The notes below the pieces were generated by a model. The model was given only the letters and a program-made list of their open reading frames with translations. It was not told where the DNA came from and made no database searches. From Pseudomonadota bacterium (GTDB taxonomy: Bacteria > Pseudomonadota > Gammaproteobacteria > Burkholderiales > Burkholderiaceae_C), in assembly GCA_018240985.1 (NCBI GenBank), contig JAFEER010000289.1, forward strand, positions 1 through 42,898: 42,898 nt of DNA, given 5' to 3'. This document shows positions 34,680-42,898 of the stretch, piece after piece (the first letter of the stretch is position 1; each line of letters starts with the position of its first letter). Both the position numbers and the translations under genes were made by a program.

Positions 34680-35722
34680 AGCAACCCCTGGCGATGATGC
34701 TTGCCGCAGCCCTGGCCATCGGCATGCTGCCGGCACCCAATGCCTATGCCGCCGAGGATGGCGCCAGCGTCCTGGTGCAGACGGCAAGCCCCGTGCGCAA
34801 GCCCATGGCAAGGCGGCTGGCGGGCTATGGCACGGTGGTGGCGGGGGCGGATGCAGTCACCGTCGTGAGCGTGCCGCGCAGCGGCCAGGTCACCCGCCTG
34901 GCCGTGGCGCCCGGCCAGCGGGTGGAGCGCGGCGCGGCCTTGCTTGATTTTTCCACCGACCCGGCGGCGCTGGCCGCCTATCGCCAGGCGCAAACCGCCG
35001 TGCAGACGGCCCAGGACGACCTGGCGCGCATGCAGCAAATGGCGCAGCAGCAGCTGGCCACGCAGACCCAGCTGGCGGCCGCGCGCAAGACCCTGGCCGA
35101 TGCGCAGGCGGGCCTGGCCGCGCTGCAGGCGCAGGGCAGCGGCCGCAGCGCCCAGACGCTGACGGCGCCGTTTGACGCGGTGGTGCTGGCGGTCAACACC
35201 AAGGAGGGAGACCTGGTGGCAGCCCGCTCCGCCGTGGTGCAACTGGCGCGGTTGGCGAGCCTCGGCATTGCCATGGGCGTGGGCGCGCAAGACCTGTACC
35301 GCGTGCGCGCCGGCATGCCGGTGCGCCTGGTGCCGGTGTTCGGCGGCAGCCCGGTCTCGGGGCTGGTGGCGACGCTGCAAGCGGTGGTAGACCCGGCAAC
35401 GCGCCTGGTGAACGTGATCGTGCGGCCCGATTGCCGCGGCCCCTGCGACAGCCTGCTGCCGGGGGCGCAGTTCCGGGGCGAGATCGAGCTGGATCGGCCA
35501 ACGCTGTGGGTCGTGCCACGCTCGGCTGTGCTCACTGATGGGCAGGGCGCCTATGTATTCCAGGTGAAGGATGGCCGGGCGCGCCGTGTGCCCGTCAGCG
35601 TGGCGGCGCAAACGCAGACCGAGACCGGCATCGAGGGCGACATCGACCCGCAGCGCAAACTGGTGGTGACGGGCAATTACGAACTGACGGACGGCGCCGC
35701 GGTGCGGGAGGCGCGGCCATGA
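34676..35722 (+). CDS. RND efflux periplasmic adaptor (membrane-fusion protein)
   Basis: 348-residue HlyD/CusB-like adaptor. It has a signal peptide (1-25, ending AYA), a lipoyl/barrel-sandwich half (VVSVPRSGQVTRLAVAPGQRVERGAALLDF), a glutamine/alanine-rich helical hairpin (about 98-155), the second lipoyl half (LTAPFDAVVLAVNTKEGDLV) and a beta-barrel. No lipobox and no metal-binding methionine-rich N-terminus are seen, so the substrate is not evident. It overlaps both neighbours by four bases. Confidence 0.9.
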   Translation: MKQPLAMMLAAALAIGMLPAPNAYAAEDGASVLVQTASPVRKPMARRLAGYGTVVAGADAVTVVSVPRSGQVTRLAVAPGQRVERGAALLDFSTDPAALAAYRQAQTAVQTAQDDLARMQQMAQQQLATQTQLAAARKTLADAQAGLAALQAQGSGRSAQTLTAPFDAVVLAVNTKEGDLVAARSAVVQLARLASLGIAMGVGAQDLYRVRAGMPVRLVPVFGGSPVSGLVATLQAVVDPATRLVNVIVRPDCRGPCDSLLPGAQFRGEIELDRPTLWVVPRSAVLTDGQGAYVFQVKDGRARRVPVSVAAQTQTETGIEGDIDPQRKLVVTGNYELTDGAAVREARP

Positions 35723-38700
35723 AGCCCATGGACTGGATAGGCGCGCATGCGCGCTCTATTTTGTTTCTGTTGGTATTGCTGGCCGTGGGCGGCATCGTCG
35801 CGGCCTTCAAGCTGCCGGTGACGCTGTTCCCCAAGGCCAATTTTCCGCGGGTGGTGATCGAACTTGACGCCGGTGACCGGCCGGCCGACCTGATGGCCGT
35901 GCAGGTCACGCGCCCGGTCGAGGAGGCCATCCGCCGCGTCGCCGACGTGCAGAACCTGCGCTCCACCACCAGCCGCGGCACGGCCGAGGTGTCGGTCGAT
36001 TTCGCCTGGGGCACGAATATGGGGCTGGCCTCGGCCCATGTGAGCGAGGCGGTGAACCAGATCCTGCCGTCGCTGCCGCCCGGCACGCAGCTGATCACGC
36101 GGCGCATGGATCCGACGACGGTGTTTCCCATCATTGCCTACAGCATCACCTCGCCCAACCGCTCGCTCAGGGAGCTGTACGACCTGGCGCAATACCAGTT
36201 GCGCCCGGCGCTGTTTGGCGTGCACGGAGTCGCGCGTGTGGAGGTCATTGGCGGTGCGGTGGAGGAGTACCAGATCGCGGTCGATCCGGCCAAGCTGCAT
36301 GCCTATGGGTTGACAATGGCCGACGTGGCGCGCGCGCTGTCCGCATCCAACGTGATCACGGCGCTGGGGCGGCTGGTGGATCACTACAAGCTGTATTTGG
36401 TGGTGGGCGACACGCGCCTGCAGTCGCGCGCGCAGATCGGTGAAGTGGTGCTCAGGGCCGCGGCCAACGGCATGGTGCGGCTGCGCGACGTGGCCAGCGT
36501 CGGCGACGGCGAGGTGCCGCGCTGGCAGCGCGTCACGGCCGACGGGCACGATGCGGTGCTGCTCAGCATCTTCCAGCAGCCCGGCAGCAACAGCGTGGAT
36601 GTCGCGGCCGGCGTCAAGGCGCAGCTGGCGGCGCAGCATGCCCTGGTGCCGGCCGACGTCACGCTGGCCAATTGGTATGACCAGAGCCTGCTGGTGGTCG
36701 AGTCGGCCACCAGCGTGCGCGACGCCATCCTGATCGGCGCCGGCCTGGCGGCGCTGGTGCTGCTGCTGTTCCTGCGCAACCTCAAGCTGACGCTGATCGC
36801 CCTGGTCGTGGTGCCCACGGTGCTGGCGGCCACGGTGCTGCTGCTCATGGTGCTGGGCATGGGCTTCAACATCATGACCATGGGCGGCATGGCGGCGGCC
36901 GTGGGCCTGATCATCGACGACGCCATGGTGATGACCGAGCACATCGTGCGACGCGCGCGCGGCGGCGGCGCCTGGCAGCGCGGGCGTGCGCTGCTTGCGG
37001 CGGCCGAGTTCACGCGGCCGCTGGCGGGCTCGTCCCTGGCCACGATCGTCATTTTCGTGCCGCTGGCCTTTCTCACGGGCGTGACCGGTGCGTTCTTCAA
37101 GGCGCTGTCGCTGACCATGGCCGCGGGCCTGGTCATCTCCTTCATCGTCACCTGGTTTGCCGTGCCGCTGCTGGCCGATCGCTTTCTGGGCCTGCGTGAC
37201 GCGCAGGGCGAGGACGGCGGCCGCCTCACGCGCTGGATCCACGCGCGCTACCGCGGACTGATGGAGCGTTTGCTGGCACGCCCCTGGCTGGTGCTGCTGT
37301 TGGTCGTACCCCTGCTGGCGCTGGGTGCGCTGGCCTACCAGCGCGTCGGGTCGGGCTTCATGCCGGCGATGGACGAGGGCGGTTTCGTGCTCGACTACCG
37401 CTCGTCCGCAGGCACCTCGCTGGCCGAAACCGACCGGCTGTTGCGCCAGGTGGAGGCCATCATCCAGCAGACGCCCGAGGTGGCCACCTATTCGCGGCGC
37501 ACGGGCACGCAGATGGGAGGCTGGCTGACCGAGGCGAACCAGGGCGACTTCTTCATCCGCCTCAAGCCCGGCCCGCGCCCGCCGATCGACGCCATCATGG
37601 ACGGCATTCGCACCCGGGTGGAGCGCGAGGTGCCCGGCCTCAAGGTCGAGAGTGCGCAGTTGATGGAGGACGTGATCGGCGACCTGACCGCCGTGCCGCA
37701 GCCCATCGAGGTCAAGCTGTTCTCCGACGATGCACAGCAGCTGCAGCAACTGGCGCGCACCGTGGCGCGGGCGATTGCCGGCGTGCCCGGCGTGGTGGAC
37801 GTGCGCGACGGCATACGCCCGGCGGGCGATGCGCTGAACATCGAGGTGGACAGGGACAAGGCGGCCCTGGAGGGCATGGACTCGGCCGCGGTGGTGCAGC
37901 TGGTGCAGGCCGACATCGCCGGCACGGTGGCCACGGCCATCCAGCAGGGGCCGAAGATGATAGGCGTGCGTGTCTGGCTGCCGCGCGGCGCCGTGAGCAC
38001 CGATACGCAGCTGGCCGAGCTGCTGCTGCGCGCGCCCGACGGCCATGTATTCCCCTTGCAGCGCGTGGCAAGCGTCACGGCGGTGAGCGGCCAGCCCGAG
38101 ATCGCGCGCGAGAACCTGAAGCGCATGATCGCCGTCACCGCACGCATCAGCGGCCGCGACCTGGGCTCCACCGTGCGCGACGTGCGCGCGGCCCTGGCGC
38201 AACCCGAGCTGCTGCCGCCTGGCACCTACTTCGAGCTGGGGGGCCTGTACCGCCAGCAGCAGATCGCCTTCAAGGGCCTGGCCCAGGTGTTCGTGGCCGC
38301 GGTGGCGCTGGTGTTTTTGCTGCTGCTGTTTTTGTATGAACGTTTTCGCGTGGCGCTGGCCATCATCGCCATGCCGCTGCTGGCAATGAGCGCGGTGTTC
38401 ATGGGCCTGTGGTCCAGCGGGGTGGAGCTGAACATCTCCTCGATGATGGGCATGACCATGATCCTGGGCATAGTGACCGAGGTGGCGATCTTTTACTTCT
38501 CCGAGTACATGGAACTGGCCCGCGAGGGCACGCCGCGGCAGGCGCTGATCGAGGCCGGCGTGAACCGCATGCGCCCGATTGCCATGACCACCGTCGCCGC
38601 CATCCTGACCCTGCTGCCGCTGGCCCTGGCGATCGGGCAGGGCGCGCAGATGCAGCAGCCACTGGCCATTGCCATCATCGCGGGCCTGGTGGTGCAGCTG

Positions 38701-38769
38701 CCGCTGGTGCTGCTGGTCATGCCGGTGCTGTTCCAGGCCATGGGCGGCGGCGGGCGGCGTAGTAGTTGA
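35719..38769 (+). CDS. RND-family efflux permease
   Basis: 1016-residue proton-driven inner-membrane pump with the RND plan: TM1 (about 13-31), a large periplasmic domain, TM2-6, a second periplasmic domain (FMPAMDEGGFVLDYRSSAG) and TM8-12. TM4 has the paired aspartates D400-D401 (GLIIDDAMVMTEH) as in the drug-exporting HAE group, rather than the single D of typical heavy-metal exporters. The second-domain segment TGTQMGGWLTEANQGDFFIRL differs from that of CusA/CzcA. The substrate cannot be told. Third gene of a complete tripartite pump set. Confidence 0.93.
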   Translation: MKPMDWIGAHARSILFLLVLLAVGGIVAAFKLPVTLFPKANFPRVVIELDAGDRPADLMAVQVTRPVEEAIRRVADVQNLRSTTSRGTAEVSVDFAWGTNMGLASAHVSEAVNQILPSLPPGTQLITRRMDPTTVFPIIAYSITSPNRSLRELYDLAQYQLRPALFGVHGVARVEVIGGAVEEYQIAVDPAKLHAYGLTMADVARALSASNVITALGRLVDHYKLYLVVGDTRLQSRAQIGEVVLRAAANGMVRLRDVASVGDGEVPRWQRVTADGHDAVLLSIFQQPGSNSVDVAAGVKAQLAAQHALVPADVTLANWYDQSLLVVESATSVRDAILIGAGLAALVLLLFLRNLKLTLIALVVVPTVLAATVLLLMVLGMGFNIMTMGGMAAAVGLIIDDAMVMTEHIVRRARGGGAWQRGRALLAAAEFTRPLAGSSLATIVIFVPLAFLTGVTGAFFKALSLTMAAGLVISFIVTWFAVPLLADRFLGLRDAQGEDGGRLTRWIHARYRGLMERLLARPWLVLLLVVPLLALGALAYQRVGSGFMPAMDEGGFVLDYRSSAGTSLAETDRLLRQVEAIIQQTPEVATYSRRTGTQMGGWLTEANQGDFFIRLKPGPRPPIDAIMDGIRTRVEREVPGLKVESAQLMEDVIGDLTAVPQPIEVKLFSDDAQQLQQLARTVARAIAGVPGVVDVRDGIRPAGDALNIEVDRDKAALEGMDSAAVVQLVQADIAGTVATAIQQGPKMIGVRVWLPRGAVSTDTQLAELLLRAPDGHVFPLQRVASVTAVSGQPEIARENLKRMIAVTARISGRDLGSTVRDVRAALAQPELLPPGTYFELGGLYRQQQIAFKGLAQVFVAAVALVFLLLLFLYERFRVALAIIAMPLLAMSAVFMGLWSSGVELNISSMMGMTMILGIVTEVAIFYFSEYMELAREGTPRQALIEAGVNRMRPIAMTTVAAILTLLPLALAIGQGAQMQQPLAIAIIAGLVVQLPLVLLVMPVLFQAMGGGGRRSS

Positions 38770-38856
38770 CGGGGCTGTCCGGCGCGGCCTATGGCTGCGC
38801 TAAGTCGGCCCGCCCACACTGGCTCTCATTCCTTCATCACCTCAGGAGAGAGCATC

Positions 38857-39639
38857 ATGAACACCCAGCCAACGCGCCAAGCCAGCGATTGGTTCATCAA
38901 GGTACCGGCGATCACGCTGTCGTTCTGGATCGTCAAGATCATGTGCACCACGGTCGGCGAGACCGGGGCCGATTACCTGGCCGTGGATGCCGGCCTGGGC
39001 CAGGGGCTTACGCGCACCCTCATGGCGGCCTTGCTGGCCGTAGCCCTGGTCTGGCAGCTGCGCACGCGCCGCTACACGCCCTGGATCTATTGGCTGACCG
39101 TGGTGCTGGTGAGCGTGGTGGGCACGCAGATCACTGACCTGTTCACCGACAAGCTGGGCGTGAGCCTGTACGTCAGCACCTCGGTGTTCGCGGTACTGCT
39201 GGCCGTGATCTTCTGGGTCTGGTATGCGGTGGAGTACACCCTGTCCATCCACGACATCGTGACGCGCCGGCGCGAGCTGTTCTACTGGGCTGCCATTCTG
39301 TGCACCTTCGCCCTGGGCACGGCCGCGGGCGACCTGGCCACCGAGGCGCTGCACCTGGGCTTTGTGCGCGGCGCCATCGCCTTCGGCGTTTTGATTGGCC
39401 TCAGCTACGCGGCCTGGCGCCTGGGCGGCGATGCCGTGCTGACGTTCTGGATCGCCTACATCCTCACGCGCCCCTTCGGCGCCGCGTTGGGCGACCTGCT
39501 GACCCAGGCCAAGGCCTATGGCGGCTTAGGGATGGGCGCGATGTGGACGAGTGCGCTGTTCCTCAGCGTCATCGTGCTGCTGGTGGGCGTGGAGCAATAC
39601 GGCCGCAGCGGCGGCAAGGCGCTGGCAACGGCCGAATGA
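38857..39639 (+). CDS. COG4705-like membrane protein with four repeated acidic motifs
   Basis: 260-residue polytopic membrane protein, recalled as COG4705 type (uncharacterised). About eight hydrophobic segments are visible. A motif G-x4-D-[LY]-x-[TA] occurs four times at the ends of membrane segments: G34-D39 (GETGADYLA), G89-D94 (GTQITDLFT), G154-D159 (GTAAGDLAT) and G208-D213 (GAALGDLLT). Regular spacing suggests a four-fold internal repeat with four buried acidic residues, as in some cation carriers; that is inference. ATG 38857 follows aggagag. It sits between the RND pump and a lipoprotein gene. Confidence 0.85.
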   Translation: MNTQPTRQASDWFIKVPAITLSFWIVKIMCTTVGETGADYLAVDAGLGQGLTRTLMAALLAVALVWQLRTRRYTPWIYWLTVVLVSVVGTQITDLFTDKLGVSLYVSTSVFAVLLAVIFWVWYAVEYTLSIHDIVTRRRELFYWAAILCTFALGTAAGDLATEALHLGFVRGAIAFGVLIGLSYAAWRLGGDAVLTFWIAYILTRPFGAALGDLLTQAKAYGGLGMGAMWTSALFLSVIVLLVGVEQYGRSGGKALATAE

Positions 39640-39660
39640 ATTTTCATTGGGAGAAACATC

Positions 39661-40089
39661 ATGCGTATTCACAACACCCTTTCGCGCTCCCTGGCCATGC
39701 TGTCTGCCGCAGCGGTTCTGGCACTGGCCGGCGGTTGCTCCAAGTCTGCCGACGCGCCGGCAAGTGCCGCAGTGGCACCGGCCGGCGCCCGGGCCGCCTC
39801 GCAGCTGGGCGACCTGTCCGCCTTTCGCACCATTGCTGCCGACGTGGCGGCCCTGGTGGACAAGGGCGACCTGGCTGCGGCCAAGGCCCGCATCAAGGAT
39901 CTGGAAATCGCCTGGGATTCCAGCGAGGCCGGTCTCAAGCCCCGCGCCGCCGACGACTGGCATGTGGTGGACAAGGACATTGACCGCGCCTTGAAGGCTC
40001 TGCGCGCCGATGCCCCGAACGCCGCGGACTGCAAGCAGGCGCTGGCAACCCTGCTCGGCACCATGGATCGCATGAGCGGCAAGACATAA
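39661..40089 (+). CDS. Small lipoprotein of unknown function
   Basis: 142-residue predicted lipoprotein with a signal peptide and lipobox (LALAGGC, C26), followed by an alanine-rich linker. The mature part looks helical: [39 protein letters not shown], then a [18 protein letters not shown] segment. The pattern resembles small periplasmic helical proteins found beside two-component systems, but I recognise no named family. It starts 21 bases after the membrane protein gene, with ggagaaac before the ATG. Confidence 0.8.
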   Translation: MRIHNTLSRSLAMLSAAAVLALAGGCSKSADAPASAAVAPAGARAASQLGDLSAFRTIAADVAALVDKGDLAAAKARIKDLEIAWDSSEAGLKPRAADDWHVVDKDIDRALKALRADAPNAADCKQALATLLGTMDRMSGKT

Positions 40090-40097
40090 AGCCGACT

Positions 40098-40111
40098 CAT
40101 AGCGCGCTATG
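40098..40111. promoter_or_regulatory. Perfect 14-base palindrome upstream of dedA
   Basis: CATAGCGCGCTATG lies between the lipoprotein stop and the dedA start, 29 bases before the ATG, and is followed by cttttgg. It could be an operator or a weak terminator; the sequence alone does not decide. Confidence 0.35.
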
Positions 40112-40140
40112 CTTTTGGCCACGAGGCAGCAAGGCACACC

Positions 40141-40713
40141 ATGTCCATCGTCGAATTGATCCAGAACTACGGCTACATGGCCGTGGCCGTCGGCACCTTT
40201 CTGGAGGGTGAGACGGTGCTGCTGGTGGCCGGGGCGGCGGCCAGCCGGGGGCATCTGTGGCTGCCGGCCGTGGTGGGGGTTGCAACCCTGGCCAGCTTTG
40301 CCGGGGATCAGCTGTGCTTCTATCTGGGCCGGCGCTATGGCAACCAGATACTGGCGCATTACCCGTCCCTGGTGGCACGCACGACGCGCGCCCGTGCGCT
40401 GCTGGAGCGGCACAACCTGCCGGTGATCCTGTCCGTGCGCTTTTTGTATGGCCTGCGCATCGCCGGGCCCATGGCCATCGGCATGAGTGGTGTGCACTGG
40501 CTGCGCTTCTTTGTCCTCAACGCCATCGGCGCGCTGGTCTGGGCCATCGCCGTGGCGGGCGTGGGCTATGGTTTTGGCCACGCCATGGCGCGCTGGCTGG
40601 GCGAGATCGATGCCGACGAGCTGTGGACGCTGGCCGCGGCCCTGCTGCTGGGCCTGGCCTGGTGGCTGTGGACGCACCTGCGGCACGCCAAGTTGCCACA
40701 ACGCGAGCGGTGA
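40141..40713 (+). CDS. DedA-family membrane protein
   Basis: 190-residue inner-membrane protein of the DedA/SNARE-associated family, whose members flip phospholipids or undecaprenyl phosphate and support envelope integrity. Family motifs are FLEGETVLLVAGAAASRGHL (about 20-39), the FAGDQLCFYLGRRYG segment and RFLYGLRIAGPMAIG (about 100-114). Several hydrophobic segments are evident. No ribosome-binding site stronger than gaggcag is seen. It ends four bases before the response regulator gene, which suggests a shared transcript. Confidence 0.9.
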   Translation: MSIVELIQNYGYMAVAVGTFLEGETVLLVAGAAASRGHLWLPAVVGVATLASFAGDQLCFYLGRRYGNQILAHYPSLVARTTRARALLERHNLPVILSVRFLYGLRIAGPMAIGMSGVHWLRFFVLNAIGALVWAIAVAGVGYGFGHAMARWLGEIDADELWTLAAALLLGLAWWLWTHLRHAKLPQRER

Positions 40714-40717
40714 CCCC

Positions 40718-41383
40718 ATGCGCGTGCTGCTGGTCGAGGATGACCCCATGATTGGTGCTGCCGTGCAGGAGGCGCTGCGCGATGCCAGCTACGCCGTGGA
40801 CTGGGTCAGGGACGGGCTCGTGGCCCTGTCCACGCTGGCCACCCAGCACTACGACCTGGTGCTGCTGGATCTGGGCCTGCCGGGCAAGGACGGGCAAGAG
40901 GTGCTGGCCAGCCTGCGCGCCAAGGACAACCCCGTGCCCCTCTTGATCATCACCGCGCGCGACGGCCTGGACGAGCGCCTGCGCGGCCTGGATGGCGGGG
41001 CCGACGACTATGTGCAGAAGCCCTTCGAGATGGCCGAGCTGCTGGCGCGCATGCGCGCCGTGCTGCGGCGCAAGGGCGGCAGCGCCGTTCCTGTGCTGAG
41101 CAACGGCCTGGTGTCGCTAGACCCGGCCACGCGCCAGGCCAGCGTGGCGGGCGGCGCGCCGGTGTTGCTATCGGGGCGCGAATTCTCGCTGCTGCAGGCC
41201 TTGCTGATCCGCCCCGGCGCCATCCTGTCGCGCAGCGAGCTGGAAGACCGCATCTACGGCTGGGGCGAGGAGGTGGAGAGCAATGCCGTCGAATTTTTGA
41301 TCCACGCGCTGCGGCGCAAGCTGGGTAGCGAGGCCATCAAGAACGTGCGGGGTGTGGGATGGATGGTGGCCAAGGGCGCCTGA
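40718..41383 (+). CDS. OmpR-family response regulator (QseB/PmrA-like)
   Basis: 221-residue response regulator. The receiver domain has the acidic pocket (E7, D8, D9), phospho-acceptor D51 (LVLLDLGLPG), T79 and K101 (YVQKPFE). The C-terminal winged helix (about 125-218) ends with LIHALRRKLGSEAIKNVRGVGWMV, as in PmrA/QseB/TctD regulators. It overlaps the kinase gene by 25 bases. The preceding pump, PepSY and DedA genes are plausible targets. Confidence 0.95.
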   Translation: MRVLLVEDDPMIGAAVQEALRDASYAVDWVRDGLVALSTLATQHYDLVLLDLGLPGKDGQEVLASLRAKDNPVPLLIITARDGLDERLRGLDGGADDYVQKPFEMAELLARMRAVLRRKGGSAVPVLSNGLVSLDPATRQASVAGGAPVLLSGREFSLLQALLIRPGAILSRSELEDRIYGWGEEVESNAVEFLIHALRRKLGSEAIKNVRGVGWMVAKGA

Positions 41384-42714
41384 ACGCCTCGCTGCAGCGC
41401 AAGCTGTCCGTTGTGCTGTCGCTGACCATCGCTTTGGTGGCGCTGGTGGCCGGCGCCCTGTCGTTCATGGCAGCGTACGACGAGGCGCAGGAGCTGCAGG
41501 ACGATGTGCTGCGCCAGGTGGCACAGCTGTTGGTAGGGCAACGCCTGGCGCCGGAGCCGGGCATGGCGCTGCCCCATTTCAAGGATCATGACGACAACGT
41601 GCGCCTGTTCGTTCATCCAATGGGCCAGCCCAATCCGTCCGGCCTGCATGTGGACGAAGGCGGCCCGCTGCCCGTGCCCGCCACGCTGCGCGATGGTCTG
41701 CACACGTTGACGCTCAATGGCGAATCGTTTCGCGTGCTGATTGGCAGCCAGGCTTCGGGCGCGCGCTTCGTGGTGGCGCAGGAGACGGATTTGCGCGACG
41801 CGATGGCGCAGGACAGCGCCCTGCGCACCGTGCTGCCCTTCCTGGTGCTGGTGCCGGTGCTGCTGCTGATCGTGATCACCCTGCTGCGGCAGATGTTCCG
41901 CTCCGTCACCCTGCTGGCCCAGGAGGTCGATGCGCGTGGCGAGCATGACCTGCATTCCATCCCCGATGCCCCTGTGCCGGCCGAGGTGCGCCCCTTCGTG
42001 CGCGCCATCAACCGCCTGCTGGCGCGCGTGGCCCAGGCCATGGACGTCCAGCGCCGCTTCGTCGCCGATGCCGCGCACGAGCTGCGCTCGCCGCTCACCG
42101 CCATGTCGCTGCAGGCCGAGCGGCTGGCCGAGGCGGACATGCCCGCCGAGGCGCGCGAGCGCCTGGCCACCCTGCGCCAGGGCATAGAGCGCGGCCGCGG
42201 CCTGCTGGAGCAGCTGCTGTCGCTGGCCAGGGCGCAGTCGCCCAGCGATCCGCCGGCGCGGCCCATTTCCGTGCAGGCCATCTACCGCCGCGTGCTGGAA
42301 GACCTGATGCCGCTGGCCGAGGCCAGGCATATCGACATCGGCGTCATGGGCCAGCAGGACGCGCGGGTAGGGGTCAGCGAACTGGATCTGTTCACCCTGG
42401 TCAGGAACCTGGTGGACAACGCCATCCGCTACACGCCCGAAGGCGGGCGCGTCGATCTGGCGCTCGACCTGGTCGGGCCGCACGCCGTGCTGCGCATCCA
42501 GGACACGGGGCCGGGCATCGCCCCTGCCGAGCGCGAGCGGGTGTTCGACCCATTCCATCGCCTGCTGGGCAGCGGGCAGCCGGGCTCGGGCCTGGGGCTG
42601 GCCATCGTGCGCAGCATCGTGCAGCGCATCGGCGCCGAGCTGCGCCTGGGCTATACCGACGAGGCGCGGCAGCAGGGGCTGAGTGTGGCTGTGCGCCTTC
42701 CGGTCGCGGGGTAG
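41359..42714 (+). CDS. Sensor histidine kinase (QseC/TctE-like)
   Basis: 451-residue membrane kinase. TM1 is about 15-39, a periplasmic loop of about 115 residues follows (40-157), then TM2 (about 158-178). The HisKA motif RRFVADAAHELRSPLTAM places the phospho-histidine at H240. The ATPase domain has the N box (LVRNLVDNAIRYTP), the G1 box (QDTGPGIA) and the G2 box (GSGLGLAIV). The start overlaps the regulator gene; no better start is visible. The periplasmic loop shows no recognised ligand domain. Confidence 0.94.
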   Translation: MDGGQGRLNASLQRKLSVVLSLTIALVALVAGALSFMAAYDEAQELQDDVLRQVAQLLVGQRLAPEPGMALPHFKDHDDNVRLFVHPMGQPNPSGLHVDEGGPLPVPATLRDGLHTLTLNGESFRVLIGSQASGARFVVAQETDLRDAMAQDSALRTVLPFLVLVPVLLLIVITLLRQMFRSVTLLAQEVDARGEHDLHSIPDAPVPAEVRPFVRAINRLLARVAQAMDVQRRFVADAAHELRSPLTAMSLQAERLAEADMPAEARERLATLRQGIERGRGLLEQLLSLARAQSPSDPPARPISVQAIYRRVLEDLMPLAEARHIDIGVMGQQDARVGVSELDLFTLVRNLVDNAIRYTPEGGRVDLALDLVGPHAVLRIQDTGPGIAPAERERVFDPFHRLLGSGQPGSGLGLAIVRSIVQRIGAELRLGYTDEARQQGLSVAVRLPVAG

Positions 42715-42734
42715 CGTGCAGATTTTGGTAAAAA

Positions 42735-42775
42735 TTGGCGTCTAACGCAGGTGTAGTAAGCGCTAGGTGCTATGA
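42735..42775. repeat. Degenerate palindromic repeat after the kinase gene
   Basis: ggcgtctaacgc ... agtaagcgctaggtgctatgaa fits the palindromic family loosely. It directly precedes a run of hairpins. Confidence 0.4.
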
Positions 42776-42784
42776 AGTAACCAT

Positions 42785-42883
42785 CCCCCGGCAAAGCCGG
42801 GGGCTTTCGTTATGTGAGCCGCTCAAAGCGGCTAAACGGGGTCGCTAACGCGGCCCCTCGGGTTGGTGCCGCCTACTGGCGGC
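42785..42883. repeat. Four consecutive hairpins, the first a possible terminator
   Basis: The stems are cccccggc-aaa-gccggggg (42785-42803, followed by cttt), agccgc-tcaaa-gcggct (42817-42833), ggggtcgc-taac-gcggcccc (42838-42857, one G-U pair) and gccgcc-tact-ggcggc (42868-42883). The first may end the kinase operon. The series runs to the window edge without a gene and may be the border of another element. Confidence 0.6.
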
Positions 42884-42898
42884 TCGTTCATCTCCACA

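Noticed and set aside
35677-38202. 841-codon open frame antisense to the RND pump
   Set aside because: Same reason: low-complexity H/R/Q/G-rich translation opposite a clear pump gene.

Overview
The window is GC-rich, densely packed DNA from a betaproteobacterium, most likely a member of the Comamonadaceae (Acidovorax / Alicycliphilus / Diaphorobacter type). I infer this from codon use, from the gene families present, and from two dispersed repeat families that I recall from such genomes: a ~40-bp palindrome with an 'agcgctt...aagcgct' core, and a ~90-bp pair of hairpins built on 'ccctctccc...gggagaggg'. No tRNA, rRNA, CRISPR array, transposase or phage structural gene was seen.

Layout. 1-2511: end of a molybdate uptake locus (modB permease, modD, modE regulator). 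2615-4621: murI, a GFA-family zinc protein and a DUF938 methyltransferase, all on the minus strand. 4643-4880: a complete 238-bp element with terminal inverted repeats; a second, inverted copy lies at 1-134, so the two bracket the mod-to-methyltransferase block. 5043-8655: a repeat-containing periplasmic protein, a patatin-like lipoprotein, a tartrate/malate-type dehydrogenase, yqeY and rpsU. 8946-14970: a complete sufBCDSUT iron-sulfur assembly operon with repeats lodged in two of its junctions. 14975-20666: a YhiN-type flavoprotein carrying in-frame repeat-derived sequence, a hotdog thioesterase, and a pqi (MCE) lipid-transport operon in which pqiA is split into two genes. 20856-23774: a 972-residue protein joining a peptidoglycan-binding domain, a GH19 muramidase/chitinase-like domain, a papain-like protease and an alpha/beta hydrolase; this is the most unusual gene here. 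23782-32520: an assimilatory nitrate operon (nirB-nirD-nasA-narK-ybiB-cobA, minus strand) behind a near-perfect sigma-54 promoter. 32899-42714: a plus-strand envelope/efflux cluster (PepSY protein, TolC-type channel, membrane-fusion protein, RND pump, a membrane protein with four repeated acidic motifs, a lipoprotein, DedA, response regulator, histidine kinase). 42785-42883: four consecutive hairpins.

How the parts connect. Molybdate imported by the Mod system is needed for the molybdopterin cofactor of the nitrate reductase NasA. The Suf operon supplies Fe-S clusters, which NasA, NirD and NirB all need, and CobA makes the siroheme precursor that NirB uses. NarK brings in nitrate. The sigma-54 promoter implies nitrogen (NtrC-type) control. 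The right-hand cluster looks like an envelope-stress or efflux module with its own two-component system. The multi-enzyme fusion protein sits alone between divergent pqi genes and the convergent nitrate operon, with no obvious immunity or secretion gene beside it.
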